Source: Alteromonas profundi
GTDB taxonomy: Bacteria > Pseudomonadota > Gammaproteobacteria > Enterobacterales > Alteromonadaceae
NCBI RefSeq assembly: GCF_010500865.1
Contig: NZ_JAAAWN010000008.1
Location: 1-64,000 of the forward strand
Length of the DNA stretch: 64,000 nucleotides
Direction: 5' to 3'
Part shown: positions 49,550 to 60,131 of the stretch, piece by piece
Numbering within the stretch: the first letter of the stretch is position 1
Layout: the number at the start of each line of letters is the position of its first letter
Position numbers and translations under genes: made by a program
The notes under the pieces: model-generated
What the model saw: the letters and a program-made list of their open reading frames with translations, nothing else
The model's database searches: none
Told to the model about the DNA's origin: nothing

Positions 49550-50119
49550 TTAAGACACCATTTTAATAGGAATGTCACCTTTAGGTGACGAGGAGAAATC
49601 CCACTTCCATGTAGCCGTAGTTTCCGTAACCGGAACCATATCTATACAGTCGACAGGGCAGGGGTCTACACATAAGTCACAACCTGTGCATTCTTCAGTA
49701 ATTACTGTATGCATGTGTTTCGCAGCGCCAAGAATGGCATCCACCGGACAGGCTTGAATGCATTTTGTGCAGCCAATACATTCATCTTCACGAATGAAGG
49801 CTACTTTTTTAATATCTTCCTCACCGTGTGCGCCATCTAAGGGCTTAGGTTCAACACCCATTAAGTCGGCAAGTTTTTTTATGGTACTTTCACCACCGGG
49901 TGGGCATTTGTTGATCTCATCGCCATTAGCGATAGCTTCTGCATAGGGACGGCAGCCTGGGTAGCCGCACTGGCCACACTGTGTTTGTGGCAGTACGTCA
50001 TCAATCTGGTCAACCAAGGGGTCGCTTTCCACTTTAAAGCGAACACTAGCGTACCCTAATATAAGGCCGAATATAAGCGCCAAGGCGCCGATAGCAACAA
50101 TAGCGTAAGTCATCGTCAT
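49550..50119 (-). CDS. rnfB: Rnf electron-transport complex subunit B
   Basis: 189 aa. N-terminal anchor (about 4-25), a [4Fe-4S] domain [16 protein letters not shown], and two ferredoxin motifs [16 protein letters not shown] and [16 protein letters not shown]. It passes electrons between ferredoxin and RnfC. Overlaps the rnfA stop by one base. Confidence 0.97.
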   Translation of the reverse strand: MTMTYAIVAIGALALIFGLILGYASVRFKVESDPLVDQIDDVLPQTQCGQCGYPGCRPYAEAIANGDEINKCPPGGESTIKKLADLMGVEPKPLDGAHGEEDIKKVAFIREDECIGCTKCIQACPVDAILGAAKHMHTVITEECTGCDLCVDPCPVDCIDMVPVTETTATWKWDFSSSPKGDIPIKMVS

Positions 50120-50700
50120 TATACGTTCACCAACCCACTAAAGCCCATGAATGCTAACGACATAAGGCCTGCCGTAATCATTGCAATCGAAGCGCCCCTA
50201 AAAGATACAGGAACGTCGGCGGCGGCTAATCGTTCCCGCATTGCAGCAAATAGCACAAGTACAAGGGAGAACCCCGCTGCTGCACCAAATCCATATATAA
50301 GGCTTTCGATGAAAGTATGTTGCTCGGTAAGGTTCAATAAGGCTACCCCTAAAACCGCACAATTAGTGGTAATAAGAGGAAGAAAGATGCCCAATAGGCG
50401 GTAAAGTGTTGGACTGGTCTTATGTACCACCATTTCGGTAAACTGCACGACCACAGCAATAACCAGTATAAATGCTAATGTGCGCAGGTATCCGATACCC
50501 AATGGGGCAAGAAGGTAGGTTTCTACTAAATAACTCGTTGCTGAAGCGAGGGTAAGCACAAAGGTGGTAGCCATTGACATGCCCATGGCGGTCTCAAGTT
50601 TACTGGATACGCCCATAAACGGGCATAGTCCGAGAAACTTCACGAGCACAAAGTTGTTTACGAGCACCGTGCCTATTAGTAACAATAAAAAATCAGTCAT
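50119..50700 (-). CDS. rnfA: Rnf electron-transport complex subunit A
   Basis: 193 aa, identical in length to E. coli RsxA; six membrane spans. Conserved [18 protein letters not shown] and [19 protein letters not shown], each with a Cys that binds the intramembrane cluster. First gene of rnfABCDGE-nth; the promoter should be in 50701-50887. In E. coli the complex also resets SoxR; in marine bacteria it is thought to be Na+- or H+-coupled. Confidence 0.97.
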   Translation of the reverse strand: MTDFLLLLIGTVLVNNFVLVKFLGLCPFMGVSSKLETAMGMSMATTFVLTLASATSYLVETYLLAPLGIGYLRTLAFILVIAVVVQFTEMVVHKTSPTLYRLLGIFLPLITTNCAVLGVALLNLTEQHTFIESLIYGFGAAAGFSLVLVLFAAMRERLAAADVPVSFRGASIAMITAGLMSLAFMGFSGLVNV

Positions 50701-50887
50701 GAATATAACAAGTCCGATTAGGAGCGTTGTGGGCTAAGCCAATATGAATTTACATTTACGTCGCTATTATCGCTTTTTAGAATCAGATTAACAACTTGAT
50801 CGAATTAGGGTTATTTAATATTTTTAATTAGGAATTTGTGCGCTAGGTATAGCTGAAGAGATAATGCATATTTGTGAGCCAACTAAG

Positions 50888-50964
50888 TGGCTCCCCCTCC
50901 CCGACTCGAACGGGGGACCTGCGGATTAACAGTCCGTCGCTCTAACCAACTGAGCTAAGGGGGA
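50888..50964 (-). tRNA. tRNA-Asn(GTT), copy 1
   Basis: Reading the minus strand: acceptor TCCCCCT pairs with AGGGGGA, the D-arm is AGCTCAGTTGGTTAGAGC, the anticodon loop CTGTTAA carries GTT (Asn), the T-arm has GTTCGAGTC, and CCA is encoded (50888-50890). Confidence 0.97.
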
Positions 50965-50992
50965 AACGACACCTAAGTTGTTGAAGAAAAGT

Positions 50993-51069
50993 TGGCTCCC
51001 CCTCCCCGACTCGAACGGGGGACCTGCGGATTAACAGTCCGTCGCTCTAACCAACTGAGCTAAGGGGGA
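50993..51069 (-). tRNA. tRNA-Asn(GTT), copy 2
   Basis: Same sequence as copy 1, 28 nt upstream of it in transcription order, with encoded CCA (50993-50995). Probably one primary transcript from the promoter at 51091-51119. Confidence 0.97.
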
Positions 51070-51090
51070 CCTGCTTTTCAACGGGGGCGA

Positions 51091-51119
51091 ATGTTAAAGA
51101 GGTCGGCGGTTTCTGTCAA
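51091..51119 (-). promoter_or_regulatory. Sigma-70 promoter of the tRNA-Asn pair
   Basis: On the minus strand TTGACA (51119-51114) and TAACAT (51096-51091) are separated by 17 bp, close to ideal. The start would lie about 15 nt before the first tRNA. Confidence 0.85.
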
Positions 51120-52154
51120 CAATCTTCCGCACTTTTTTGTGTTAAATGGACAAAAAATAGCTTTTCGCGGGTTTTGTGCTTAATTATCCACCAAGCGTTA
51201 GAAAAATACGCTTGTTTAATGAACAGAGGCCGCGAAAAGTTGATTACACAGCGTTTGAGAGAAACGACATTCCCGAGAATTATACTTTTTAAAGTTAATG
51301 CTGCTTTCTTTTGAGTCCTATAACAAAAAAGAATAATAAACATTTTGATTACTGGTATTATATACAGCTATTCATGAATCTGTAACCTAACGCTACGTAG
51401 CACAAGGTTAGTCCTTACTTACCTAAAGTTGTGAACAGAGGCGAAAGAATAGCGCCACTACTGGCGTGTAGCTAGTTATCCACTAAATCTGTGGATAAGT
51501 GTGTTGATAGCTGAGATTAACCGTTCAATTGGTCATGATCATAAGTGCAATGATCGAGCGTCGGGTACTGATTGGATAAGGTATTTCTTAGCAATATCAG
51601 TTGTTTATTTTATTTTAAATGATCGCCGCGATAGATCTTCTACGATCCATTGGATAAAAAATATCTTGTGTGTTAATTCAGCGAATGTGTACTGGCTTAT
51701 CAACAGCGTAACAGGAATAAAACCGATTTTTACAATAACTTAACATGCTTAAGGGGTTGTAGGGTGAAATCGTTTAACGAATAAGCACGCTAACGGTGTC
51801 GTATAGCCGAAATGAATATGTCATTAATATGTAATGCTTTCACTACGTCATTAGGTCGCACCTTAGCGATACGCGCGTGACGTTTACCACAATAAAAGGC
51901 GCCTTTTATCCATCTAAGGCAAGTAAGGGTATCAACAGGGTCAAATACACACTTGAAGCGGGGAAATACCTTTTTCTACGCCATCTTTCTCTACTAAACC
52001 CCGGTTGGTCTAAATTCCATAGCTTATTTAAAGCGCCTATCTTAGACTAGCCGCATAGTGTAGAGAGTGTGCTATAAACCTGTTGAGCCCTATGTCCGCG
52101 TGTTAACGTGCGCAACTCAACACATTTGTAATTGGGAAATATACGAGAGGAAAT
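51120..52154. other. 1-kb gene-free region with DnaA-box-like and GATC motifs
   Basis: No convincing gene. DnaA-type 9-mers: TTATCCACC (51184-51192), TTATCCACT (51476-51484) and a perfect TTATCCACA on the minus strand (51490-51498), the last two in inverted orientation 5 bp apart. Five GATC sites lie within 51537-51647, next to an AT-rich run (51596-51620). The right part (51660-52140) has no recognisable feature besides the leader of the MATE gene. Confidence 0.5.
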
Positions 52155-53561
52155 GTGAGCATCGAGAAGCCAGCCAGAAAAACATCCAACTTGGTTGAGG
52201 GGAATATCGCTTCAACACTAAAGCGAATGACCATTCCCATGATACTGGGCATGGTTATGATGATGAGCTTCGGATTAATAGATACCTTCTTTGTTAGTTT
52301 GCTGGGCACAGAGCAACTTGCGGCCATTAGTTTTACATTTCCGGTTACTTTTACTGTAATAAGTTTGAATATCGGCTTAGGAATAGGCACTTCTGCGATT
52401 ATAGGAAAATTGCAGGGGAGTAAGGAGATAACGCAATCGCAGCATTATGCTACGGGCTCGTTAATGTTGTCTGCGCTGCTAGTGGGAAGTTTAGCGTGCG
52501 TGGGTTACTTTTCAATTGACGGGGTGTTTTCACTACTAAATGCTTCGCCCCTTCTAATGCCTTATATCACCGATTATATGAGTCTGTGGTATTTATCGAG
52601 TGTTTTCTTATCCTTACCTATGGTGGGCAATAGTGTATTACGTGCCTGTGGCGATACACGTACGCCTAGTTTGATTATGGCAACCGTCGGTGGCTTAAAT
52701 GCAGCGCTAGATCCCTTGTTTATCTTTGGCTTTGGTCCTGTGCCCGCCATGGGTATAAAAGGCGCGGCATTGGCTACTCTATTGGCCTGGATAGTGGGCG
52801 CTTGTTGGATTTTGTATTTATTGGCAATACAGCGCAAATTAATTTTACCTCGGCTACTAACCCTTGCTGAACTTAAAGAAAGCAGTGGCGATATCTTACG
52901 CATAGGATTACCTGCAGCGGGGGCTAACATGCTTACGCCAATCGCGGGTGGCGTGATGACCGCCGTGGTGGCCAGTTATGGCCCATCAGCGGTGGCGGCA
53001 TGGGGGGTGGGCAACAGAATGGAGTCCATTGCCAGTATTGTGGTGTTAGCGTTATCGATGACATTACCGCCTTTTATTAGCCAAAATGTAGGCGCAAATA
53101 AGTTCGAGCGAGTAGAAAGGGCCTATTCGATTACCTTAAAATTTGTGCTTTTTTGGCAGTTTGCCGTATTTGTATTTATGTGGTTGTGTGGTGGCTGGAT
53201 TGCTGCTGCGTTTGCCAAAGAGCCTCAAGTATCATCGCTCATTCAGTTGTTTTTGATGATAGTACCTTTAGGGTATGGCATGCAGGGCGTGGTTATTTTA
53301 ACCAATTCATCGCTTAATGCTATGCATCGACCGATGGGGGCGCTTGGCTTAAGTGTTATTCGATTATTTGTGTTTTTTGTTCCTATTAGTGTGTTAGGCA
53401 GTTACCTGTTCGGTTTGAAAGGTTTGTACTGGGGTACGGTAATTGCCAATATCGCGATGGCCAGTGTATCGGTTGTAGTTTTTAAACGGGCACTTGCGAA
53501 TCATAAACACGATGTGGTGGACAGTGAAACAGTAGTAGATGAAAAGGGTAGTGTTAAATGA
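52155..53561 (+). CDS. MATE family efflux transporter
   Basis: 468 aa, GTG start with AGAGGA upstream; about 12 membrane spans in two homologous halves. Family features include the [24 protein letters not shown] segment and [15 protein letters not shown]. Antiports drugs or metabolites against Na+ or H+. The stop overlaps the uvrB start by four bases (ATGA), so the two genes form an operon, an unusual pairing for uvrB. Confidence 0.92.
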   Translation: MSIEKPARKTSNLVEGNIASTLKRMTIPMILGMVMMMSFGLIDTFFVSLLGTEQLAAISFTFPVTFTVISLNIGLGIGTSAIIGKLQGSKEITQSQHYATGSLMLSALLVGSLACVGYFSIDGVFSLLNASPLLMPYITDYMSLWYLSSVFLSLPMVGNSVLRACGDTRTPSLIMATVGGLNAALDPLFIFGFGPVPAMGIKGAALATLLAWIVGACWILYLLAIQRKLILPRLLTLAELKESSGDILRIGLPAAGANMLTPIAGGVMTAVVASYGPSAVAAWGVGNRMESIASIVVLALSMTLPPFISQNVGANKFERVERAYSITLKFVLFWQFAVFVFMWLCGGWIAAAFAKEPQVSSLIQLFLMIVPLGYGMQGVVILTNSSLNAMHRPMGALGLSVIRLFVFFVPISVLGSYLFGLKGLYWGTVIANIAMASVSVVVFKRALANHKHDVVDSETVVDEKGSVK

Positions 53562-55573
53562 GTAAGGGTTTTGAACTTCATTCCGCGTATAAGCCTGCAG
53601 GCGATCAGCCCGTTGCAATAGAAACGCTTGTTGATGGGCTGGAAAGCGGGCTTGCTGCACAAACCTTGCTGGGGGTTACCGGGTCGGGGAAAACCTTCAC
53701 TATGGCTAATGTTATCAACGAAGTACAAAGACCTACTTTGATCCTTGCGCACAATAAAACGTTAGCAGCACAACTGTATGGCGAAATGAAGGATTTTTTT
53801 CCTAATAATGCCGTGGAATACTTTGTTTCTTATTATGATTATTATCAGCCCGAAGCATATGTGCCAAGTACTGATACCTTTATAGAAAAAGATGCTTCGA
53901 TTAATGATCATATTGAGCAAATGCGCCTATCCGCCACCAAAGCGCTAATGGAACGAAGAGACGTAGTCATTATTGCAAGTGTGTCTGCTATCTACGGTCT
54001 TGGCGATCCTGAATCTTATATGAAAATGCTATTGCACCTTCGCCAGGGCGATACGATGGATCAGCGAGATATCTTGCGTCGGCTTGCCGAATTGCAGTAT
54101 AAGCGAAACGATCTGGCTTTTGAGCGCGGTACCTTTAGAGTACGCGGCGATGTTATTGATATTTTCCCCGCCGACTCGGAAAAGCAAGCGGTTCGTGTAG
54201 AGCTGTTCGATGATGAAATTGACAAGATAAGTCTATTTGACCCCCTAACCGGCGCGGTGGAAAAGTCAGTGGTGCGTGCCACTGTATTTCCAAAGACCCA
54301 CTATGTAACGCCGCGGGAAAAAATTCTTAACGCTATCGAGCGTATAAAAGAAGAACTAAAAGAGCGTAAAGCCCAACTGCAAGAGAGTAATAAATTACTC
54401 GAAGAGCAACGTATCTCTCAGCGAACCCAGTTTGATATTGAAATGATGATGGAGCTTGGGTATTGCTCGGGTATCGAAAATTACTCGCGATATCTATCTG
54501 GACGTGCGCCCGGTGAGCCACCCCCTACGTTGCTAGATTACTTTCCCGCGGATGGATTGATGTTTATTGATGAATCTCACGTTACCGTGTCACAAATTGG
54601 GGCCATGTATCGCGGAGATAGGTCGAGAAAGGAAACCCTTGTGGAATTTGGCTTTCGATTACCTTCTGCATTAGACAATCGGCCGCTGAAATTTGAAGAG
54701 TTTGAACAGATTTGCCCGCAAACCATCTACGTGTCTGCTACCCCTGGCAATTACGAATTAGAAAAAACCCACGGCGATATAGTAGAGCAGGTAGTTAGGC
54801 CTACAGGGCTATTAGATCCAGAAATTGAAGTACGCCCTGTGGCAACCCAAGTGGATGACGTGCTATCTGAAATCCAAAAACGAGTAGCGGTGGATGAAAG
54901 GGTGCTTATTACCACGCTAACTAAGCGTATGGCGGAAGATTTAAGTGAATATCTCAATGAGCATGGCGTTAAAGTTCGTTATCTTCATTCGGATATCGAT
55001 ACGGTTGAGCGTATTGAAATAATTCGCGACCTGCGGATCGGAAAGTTCGATGTGCTAGTGGGTATTAACCTGCTAAGAGAAGGTTTAGATATGCCCGAAG
55101 TGTCACTTGTTGCCATTCTTGATGCCGATAAAGAGGGCTTTTTGCGGGCCGAGCGCTCGCTTATACAAACCATAGGTCGGGCGGCACGACATATTAATGG
55201 GCGTGCTATTTTATATGGCGATTCTATTACTAAGTCGATGAAAAAAGCGATAGATGAAACTGAACGTCGACGTGAAAAACAAATGGAATACAACACGGAA
55301 AATAACATTACGCCCATGCGCCTAAACAAGCCCATCACTGATATTATGGACTTAGGTGACGGGGCACATCCCGCGTCAGGAAAAGTGCGGTTACGCAAAG
55401 TAGAAGAGAAGAAAAAACAGAAAAAAGCCGCTAACGCTACCGAGCTTATGGAACAGATTAGTTCACTAGAAAAGCAAATGTTTGAATTGGCCAGAGAGTT
55501 AGAGTTTGAAAAAGCCGCCTCAATGCGAGACGAAATAGAGGCGTTAAGAAAACAAGTAGTGGCACTTTCCTAG
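53558..55573 (+). CDS. uvrB: Excinuclease ABC subunit B
   Basis: 671 aa, near the E. coli length. Walker [15 protein letters not shown], the beta-hairpin [17 protein letters not shown], helicase motifs ([32 protein letters not shown]) and a C-terminal UVR domain for UvrA/UvrC contact. It is the damage-verifying component of nucleotide excision repair. Translationally coupled to the MATE gene; no SOS box was found near it. Confidence 0.98.
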   Translation: MSKGFELHSAYKPAGDQPVAIETLVDGLESGLAAQTLLGVTGSGKTFTMANVINEVQRPTLILAHNKTLAAQLYGEMKDFFPNNAVEYFVSYYDYYQPEAYVPSTDTFIEKDASINDHIEQMRLSATKALMERRDVVIIASVSAIYGLGDPESYMKMLLHLRQGDTMDQRDILRRLAELQYKRNDLAFERGTFRVRGDVIDIFPADSEKQAVRVELFDDEIDKISLFDPLTGAVEKSVVRATVFPKTHYVTPREKILNAIERIKEELKERKAQLQESNKLLEEQRISQRTQFDIEMMMELGYCSGIENYSRYLSGRAPGEPPPTLLDYFPADGLMFIDESHVTVSQIGAMYRGDRSRKETLVEFGFRLPSALDNRPLKFEEFEQICPQTIYVSATPGNYELEKTHGDIVEQVVRPTGLLDPEIEVRPVATQVDDVLSEIQKRVAVDERVLITTLTKRMAEDLSEYLNEHGVKVRYLHSDIDTVERIEIIRDLRIGKFDVLVGINLLREGLDMPEVSLVAILDADKEGFLRAERSLIQTIGRAARHINGRAILYGDSITKSMKKAIDETERRREKQMEYNTENNITPMRLNKPITDIMDLGDGAHPASGKVRLRKVEEKKKQKKAANATELMEQISSLEKQMFELARELEFEKAASMRDEIEALRKQVVALS

Positions 55574-55658
55574 CCCTGAATGGGCTGTTATAGGTTGTAG
55601 GAAGTATGAATAAAGATAACTGGGGGGGGGCAGTTTTTGTCAAACCCTTGTTAATTTT

Positions 55659-55683
55659 ACGACAAAAAGCCGTATTTTGTCGT
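55659..55683. promoter_or_regulatory. Inverted repeat upstream of the LysR gene
   Basis: ACGACAAAA (55659-55667) and TTTTGTCGT (55675-55683) are perfect 9-bp arms separated by 7 bp, about 75 bp before the LysR start. A T-N11-A-like operator or a weak terminator of uvrB are both possible. Confidence 0.4.
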
Positions 55684-55756
55684 TGTAATAAATTACTTAC
55701 TTGAATATAGTGCTTATTAAAGTATCTATAACTATACCTAAAAAACGGGTGCCTGT

Positions 55757-56683
55757 ATGTTAAACCGTCTCCAGGAGTCTGACATTAAGCTATTACGTGT
55801 ATTTTACGCGGTAGCAAGCTGCAATGGATTTACTGCCGCAGAGCCAGTATTGCGAATGCAGCGTCCTAACATTAGTGCAGCAATTAAAAAACTTGAAGAA
55901 CGCTTAGACCTTGTGTTGTGTCATCGAGGTCGCGGTGGTTTCCAAATGACAAAGGAAGGCGAAGTCGTCTTTCAAGAAACCAAGCGTATTTTTAACGCTT
56001 TCGATAATTTCGTGTTTAATTTGAAATCGTTACACGATGATTATTCCGGGCACATAACCCTAGTATTAATGGCAGGGTTACCTCTGTCTATTCATCTCGC
56101 TGTCAGTAAGGCAGTAAAAAGTACGATGAAAAAGTTTGACGATATTCACGTAAATATCCAAACACGTTTATATAACGAGGTTGAGCACGTTGCATTATCA
56201 GGGGAATGCCATTTGGTTGTTTCTACCTATGATATGGTTAAGCCAGAATCGGTTACCTTTCACCCGGTAGGTATCGCGACGGAAGGGCGACTTTATTGTG
56301 CGCCTACTCACCCTCTTGCTAAATATCGCGATACCGAATTACCCAAAGATATCAATATAGAAAATTATCCCGCTATTGGTATTTCAGGGCTGTCATCGGC
56401 AAATTATATTGAAGATGAGTCGCGTCTTGCCATTCAAACCTTCTCTGATTCTTTTGATGCTGCTATGTCGGCTATTATGACCGGGGAGTATGTTGGGTTA
56501 TTGCCTGATTACATGGCGCGCGAGCAAGGGGCAGCACTTGGATTAGTTCCCATTGCTAACGGTAGCTTATTTAACTTCAATCACGATTTGTTCGTAATGA
56601 ACGGCAAAAATACACGACTAAACCCAGTGTTACGCCACTGTATTAAAGAATTAACCTATTTTATTGCCGAAAGCCAAAAGTAG
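55757..56683 (+). CDS. LysR family transcriptional regulator
   Basis: 308 aa. N-terminal winged helix (about 8-66: LLRVFYAVASCNGFTAAEPVLRMQRPNISAAIKKLEERL) and a periplasmic-binding-protein-like effector domain (about 93-300). The effector is unknown. It is followed by its own terminator and then two small membrane genes on the same strand, which it may control (inference from position only). Confidence 0.93.
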   Translation: MLNRLQESDIKLLRVFYAVASCNGFTAAEPVLRMQRPNISAAIKKLEERLDLVLCHRGRGGFQMTKEGEVVFQETKRIFNAFDNFVFNLKSLHDDYSGHITLVLMAGLPLSIHLAVSKAVKSTMKKFDDIHVNIQTRLYNEVEHVALSGECHLVVSTYDMVKPESVTFHPVGIATEGRLYCAPTHPLAKYRDTELPKDINIENYPAIGISGLSSANYIEDESRLAIQTFSDSFDAAMSAIMTGEYVGLLPDYMAREQGAALGLVPIANGSLFNFNHDLFVMNGKNTRLNPVLRHCIKELTYFIAESQK

Positions 56684-56724
56684 CCCACCGGTTCTCCTCG
56701 TTAATTGTTTTGTGTCATAATAAG

Positions 56725-56747
56725 TGCCCTAATTAATAGGGCATTTT
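56725..56747 (+). terminator. Terminator after the LysR gene
   Basis: TGCCCTA (56725-56731) and TAGGGCA (56737-56743) with loop ATTAA, then TTTT. Confidence 0.75.
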
Positions 56748-56801
56748 CGTTAAGGTATACGTATTTTTTTTCTTAATAAACTACTGGCGTTTTTCGTCGG
56801 G

Positions 56802-57122
56802 ATGACAAGCTGCTATGTGCTTCATCAGTTTGCCGCACTTCCGGTAGTGTTAAGCGCAGCCTTGGTGGGCTTCGCCGCTAGCTTTTGGTCTATACCTCGG
56901 GCCTATGGTAATCACACTCAGGCTGCTGTCTACGCAGGCGCTTTCGCGGGCATGTGCTCAAGTAGTTTCATATCCACGTGGCAAGCGTTTGCAATAGTGT
57001 GTGTATTAGGGGCACTATTTTATACTCTCACGCGTTCTATGTTTGAAGGTATCGGAGGCCGTCTTGGCGCTATTGCGTTCGCTGCAGTGGGTAGCGTAGT
57101 ACTCGTACGTGATTTGCTATGA
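56802..57122 (+). CDS. Small membrane protein of unknown function, first of a paralogous pair
   Basis: 106 aa from ATG at 56802; the ribosome binding site is weak and the open frame reaches back to 56754 without an ATG. Three to four hydrophobic spans. The segment AAVYAGAFAGMCSSSFIS and the later MFEGIGGRLGAIAF match the following gene at the same relative positions (AAFFGGSFIGMSAP, LEGVGGALGLSAF). I do not recognise the family. The four-base overlap with the next gene and shared motifs suggest a two-component membrane complex. Confidence 0.7.
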   Translation: MTSCYVLHQFAALPVVLSAALVGFAASFWSIPRAYGNHTQAAVYAGAFAGMCSSSFISTWQAFAIVCVLGALFYTLTRSMFEGIGGRLGAIAFAAVGSVVLVRDLL

Positions 57123-57502
57123 CCCTATTGCAGCTTTTTAGTATTAGTGTGTTTGGCGCGCTTGGAACATTCTACCTCGGCCAATATCGCTACTTTAATC
57201 CGGTACGCGCATCGAGTTTTTTAACGTTGGTTTTTATTGCTTTCGCTTACATTCTAACGAACAATGTCGAGCTATGGTCGGCCGCATTTTTTGGCGGAAG
57301 CTTTATTGGCATGAGCGCGCCTCATCGACTATCTGTACTAACCTTGACCCTAGCTACTTTAATATTCGTTGCATTCTTTGTTTGGCTGCTGCCACTACTT
57401 GAGGGGGTAGGAGGTGCACTGGGGCTAAGTGCGTTCTTATCTGTGGTGGTAATTCGTATGGTAGTGTTAATTATACGCAGGTTAGCGCCCAAACGCGCAT
57501 AA
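57119..57502 (+). CDS. Small membrane protein of unknown function, second of a paralogous pair
   Basis: 127 aa, start overlapping the previous stop (ATGA). About four spans; the C-terminus is basic (RRLAPKRA), suggesting that it faces the cytoplasm. It shares a Gly-rich GGSFIGM motif and the LLEGVGGALG motif with its neighbour. Paired small homologous membrane proteins of this kind often form heteromeric transporters, but no family can be named. Confidence 0.7.
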   Translation: MTLLQLFSISVFGALGTFYLGQYRYFNPVRASSFLTLVFIAFAYILTNNVELWSAAFFGGSFIGMSAPHRLSVLTLTLATLIFVAFFVWLLPLLEGVGGALGLSAFLSVVVIRMVVLIIRRLAPKRA

Positions 57503-57623
57503 TAGGGTACACGTTTGGGAAGATTTAGGTGGGAATTTGTGTATATAGCTTGCTAGAAAGCTATCAACTTGCTTATTTACCCGGTTACCTAGCCAGTTCA
57601 TTTACCGGTTCTTTAGCGAATGC

Positions 57624-58280
57624 CTATTCATAATCTAGAGGATCAGTGGCGTTATTATCGCTAAACGCTTCTTGTCTTTCTTCGCACGCGCCGCATTTTC
57701 CGCAGGCCTTTTCCCGTCCATTATAGCAAGTCCAAGTAAGCCCATAATCCAGCTTCATTCTTAGTCCATCCTCAAGAATAGCGCTCTTACTTACCTTTAG
57801 GTAAGGGGTTACTATTTCAACAGGGGTATAGTTTGCAATGCCGCATACATCATTCATCTTTTCGACAAATTCTGGGCGACAATCGGGATAAATAGCATGA
57901 TCTCCCGAATGGGCTCCGTAGTACACCTCTTTCGCATCTAAGCTAACAGCGTATCCCACAGCAAGTGATAGTAATATCATATTGCGATTGGGGACCACGG
58001 TTTGTTTCATACTAGGCTCTTCATAATGCCCTTCAGGAACATCAATATCTGAGGTGAGTGAAGAACCACCGATTAATGTATTAATAGCACTGATATCAAC
58101 AATCTTGTGAGGAATATTAAGCGAGGTACAGACGTTCGCAGCGTAATCTAGTTCCTTTTTATGGCGCTGGCCGTAATTGAACGACAATGCATGTACTTTC
58201 TTGCCGTCTAGAAGGGCTTTGTGCAATACGGTGAATGAATCCATTCCACCTGAGTAGATAACAACAACGTTTTCAGACAT
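57624..58280 (-). CDS. queC: 7-cyano-7-deazaguanine (preQ0) synthase
   Basis: 218 aa. PP-loop [15 protein letters not shown] for ATP activation, and a zinc site with four Cys in [22 protein letters not shown]. It converts 7-carboxy-7-deazaguanine to preQ0 in queuosine synthesis. Divergent from queE, which makes its substrate. Confidence 0.96.
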   Translation of the reverse strand: MSENVVVIYSGGMDSFTVLHKALLDGKKVHALSFNYGQRHKKELDYAANVCTSLNIPHKIVDISAINTLIGGSSLTSDIDVPEGHYEEPSMKQTVVPNRNMILLSLAVGYAVSLDAKEVYYGAHSGDHAIYPDCRPEFVEKMNDVCGIANYTPVEIVTPYLKVSKSAILEDGLRMKLDYGLTWTCYNGREKACGKCGACEERQEAFSDNNATDPLDYE

Positions 58281-58364
58281 AGTTTTAAAGAATTAAGAAA
58301 TTATACCCGAATTTTATGTGATCCTTGGTAAAATCCCAACATACAATTGCGAAAGGGTTATATT

Positions 58365-59048
58365 TTGTCTGCATCGAGCACATTAAACATCAATGAAATG
58401 TTTGAAACTATTCAAGGGGAAGGGTCGTTTACGGGGATCCCTTCGGTATTTGTGCGCCTACAAGGGTGCCCGGTAGGGTGCCCATGGTGCGACACTAAGC
58501 ATACTTGGTCTTTAGATGACGCCTTAGTTACAACAGCACACGAGGTCATCAATAAACCCCAGGAAGATGAGCAATTTTTCACAACCGACGAAAATGGATT
58601 ATTGTCGCTTTTTAATGACGAAGGTTATGTGGCAAAACACGTGGTGATAACAGGCGGTGAGCCTTGTATGTACGATCTACGCCCGCTCACCACCTACTTG
58701 CACGATAACGGGTATACAACACAGATAGAAACAAGCGGTACCTATGAGGTATTGTGTGACCCACGTACCTACGTTACCGTTTCCCCTAAGATTAATATGA
58801 AAGGGGGCATGGAAGTACTTATTGGTGCTTTAGAGCGCGCCAACGAGATTAAGCACCCTATCGCCATGCAAAAGCATATTGATGAATTAGATGCGTTGTT
58901 AAAAGACGTGTCGAGCCTTGAAGGTAAACAGGTGTGCTTACAGCCGATTAGTCAACAAAAGCGCGCCACAGAGTTGGCAGTAAAAACGTGTATTGCACGG
59001 AATTGGCGTCTATCCTTACAAACGCACAAATACATTGGCATTGAGTAA
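58365..59048 (+). CDS. queE: 7-carboxy-7-deazaguanine synthase
   Basis: 227 aa from TTG at 58365, chosen because AAAGGG (58352-58357) lies 7 nt upstream; another TTG at 58347 lacks a ribosome binding site. The radical-SAM cluster motif CPVGCPWCD follows MFETIQGEGSFTGIPSVFVRLQG. It converts 6-carboxytetrahydropterin to 7-carboxy-7-deazaguanine. The middle part has an insertion typical of the gammaproteobacterial form. Confidence 0.94.
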   Translation: MSASSTLNINEMFETIQGEGSFTGIPSVFVRLQGCPVGCPWCDTKHTWSLDDALVTTAHEVINKPQEDEQFFTTDENGLLSLFNDEGYVAKHVVITGGEPCMYDLRPLTTYLHDNGYTTQIETSGTYEVLCDPRTYVTVSPKINMKGGMEVLIGALERANEIKHPIAMQKHIDELDALLKDVSSLEGKQVCLQPISQQKRATELAVKTCIARNWRLSLQTHKYIGIE

Positions 59049-59069
59049 TACGAAATAGGAGTTCGGCAG

Positions 59070-59951
59070 ATGGGGTATCGCTTAATAAGGTGTGTCGTTG
59101 CGTTCTGGTTGTGTGTATTTGCCACTTCTAGCGCGGCTGCACTTTGGACTATCACCTATCCTCGGCCCATAGATGAGGGCGATGCGCGTGCTGAATACCC
59201 CATTGCGTTACTAAAACTTGCTTTGGACAAAACCGGCGTAAATTACGAACTACGACCTTCAGATCGTATTTTGCTAACCGCAAAGGCTATGCGCCAGTTA
59301 AAGGAAAACCGCGAGGTGAATGTGGTATGGAGCATGACAGACAGCCAACGAGAGAAGGAACTAATGCCCATTCGCGTACCCATCGCAAAGGGGCTTATCG
59401 GCCTTAGACTGTTTGCTATTAATGAAGAAAAAGCGGCCAGGTTTAATCGGGTGAGGTCAATAGGCGACTTACTTAAACTCACGCCATTACAGGGCGAAGA
59501 GTGGCCGGATACAAAGATATTACAGGCCAGTGGCTTTAATGTCTTTACAGTACCCTCGTATGCGCAAGCTTATACTTTACTCATGCAAGGCAAAGGCGAT
59601 TTTTTCCCCCGTTCTTTAATTGAAATTATGCCAGAAATGGAAGACCAAGGGCGTGCTGCTGTTTTGCGCATAGAACCGAGAATGGCGTTGTATTACCCTA
59701 CTGCGATGTACTACTTTGTGAGTAATAGTAACCAGACCTTAGCGAATTTAATCGAAACTGGCTTACAGCGGGCAATCCAGGACGGCTCTTTTGATGCGTT
59801 GTTCACCGCTACTTTTAACGAGGTTATCGATGAATTGCACATCGAAGAGCGGGAGGTATACACCTTAGACAACCCACTATTGCCACCTAAAACCCCTTTA
59901 ACGGACGAACGCTTGTGGTATAGAGCGGGCAGCGAGGCAGCATCTCAATAA
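59070..59951 (+). CDS. Periplasmic solute-binding-like protein
   Basis: 293 aa, signal peptide to about residue 24 (SSAAA). The rest resembles extracellular solute-binding family 3 proteins (YPIALLKLALDKTGVNYELRPSD; VPSYAQAYTLLMQGKGDFFPRSL). No transporter genes are adjacent, so it may be a sensor-like or orphan binding protein. It begins 21 bp after queE, so may be cotranscribed; a functional link to queuosine is not evident. Confidence 0.75.
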   Translation: MGYRLIRCVVAFWLCVFATSSAAALWTITYPRPIDEGDARAEYPIALLKLALDKTGVNYELRPSDRILLTAKAMRQLKENREVNVVWSMTDSQREKELMPIRVPIAKGLIGLRLFAINEEKAARFNRVRSIGDLLKLTPLQGEEWPDTKILQASGFNVFTVPSYAQAYTLLMQGKGDFFPRSLIEIMPEMEDQGRAAVLRIEPRMALYYPTAMYYFVSNSNQTLANLIETGLQRAIQDGSFDALFTATFNEVIDELHIEEREVYTLDNPLLPPKTPLTDERLWYRAGSEAASQ

Positions 59952-60058
59952 GGGATGCCTGATTGTTCATTGCCTATATGGGCCTGTTTAAAGTCTCCGT
60001 ATCGGTATAAAGAAAGCTTACCTTACTCGCTTATGTACGGGCTTACGTAGCAGGCATT

Positions 60059-60096
60059 AAAAAAGCCCTTACAACCTAGGTTGTAAGGGCTTTCTA
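60059..60096. terminator. Bidirectional terminator between the binding protein and asnB
   Basis: A perfect 32-bp palindrome with arms AAAGCCCTTACAACCT (60062-60077) and AGGTTGTAAGGGCTTT (60078-60093). On the minus strand it is followed by a six-T run, so it mainly serves asnB. Confidence 0.88.
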
Positions 60097-60131
60097 TTAA
60101 CTATTATTTCGTCTATCAAGCGCAGTTGACG

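Noticed and set aside
50888-51069. tRNA-Asn pair as an integration site of a mobile element
   Set aside because: No integrase or partial tRNA copy is visible nearby; the downstream genes (MATE, uvrB) look chromosomal.
51501-51743. 80-aa open frame in the large gene-free region
   Set aside because: No ribosome binding site, no motif, and it runs through the DnaA-box/GATC cluster; likely chance.
51120-52154. Calling this region oriC
   Set aside because: Only one perfect and two imperfect DnaA boxes, modest GATC density, and none of the usual origin neighbours (dnaA, gidA/mioC, rpmH); kept only as a tentative finding.
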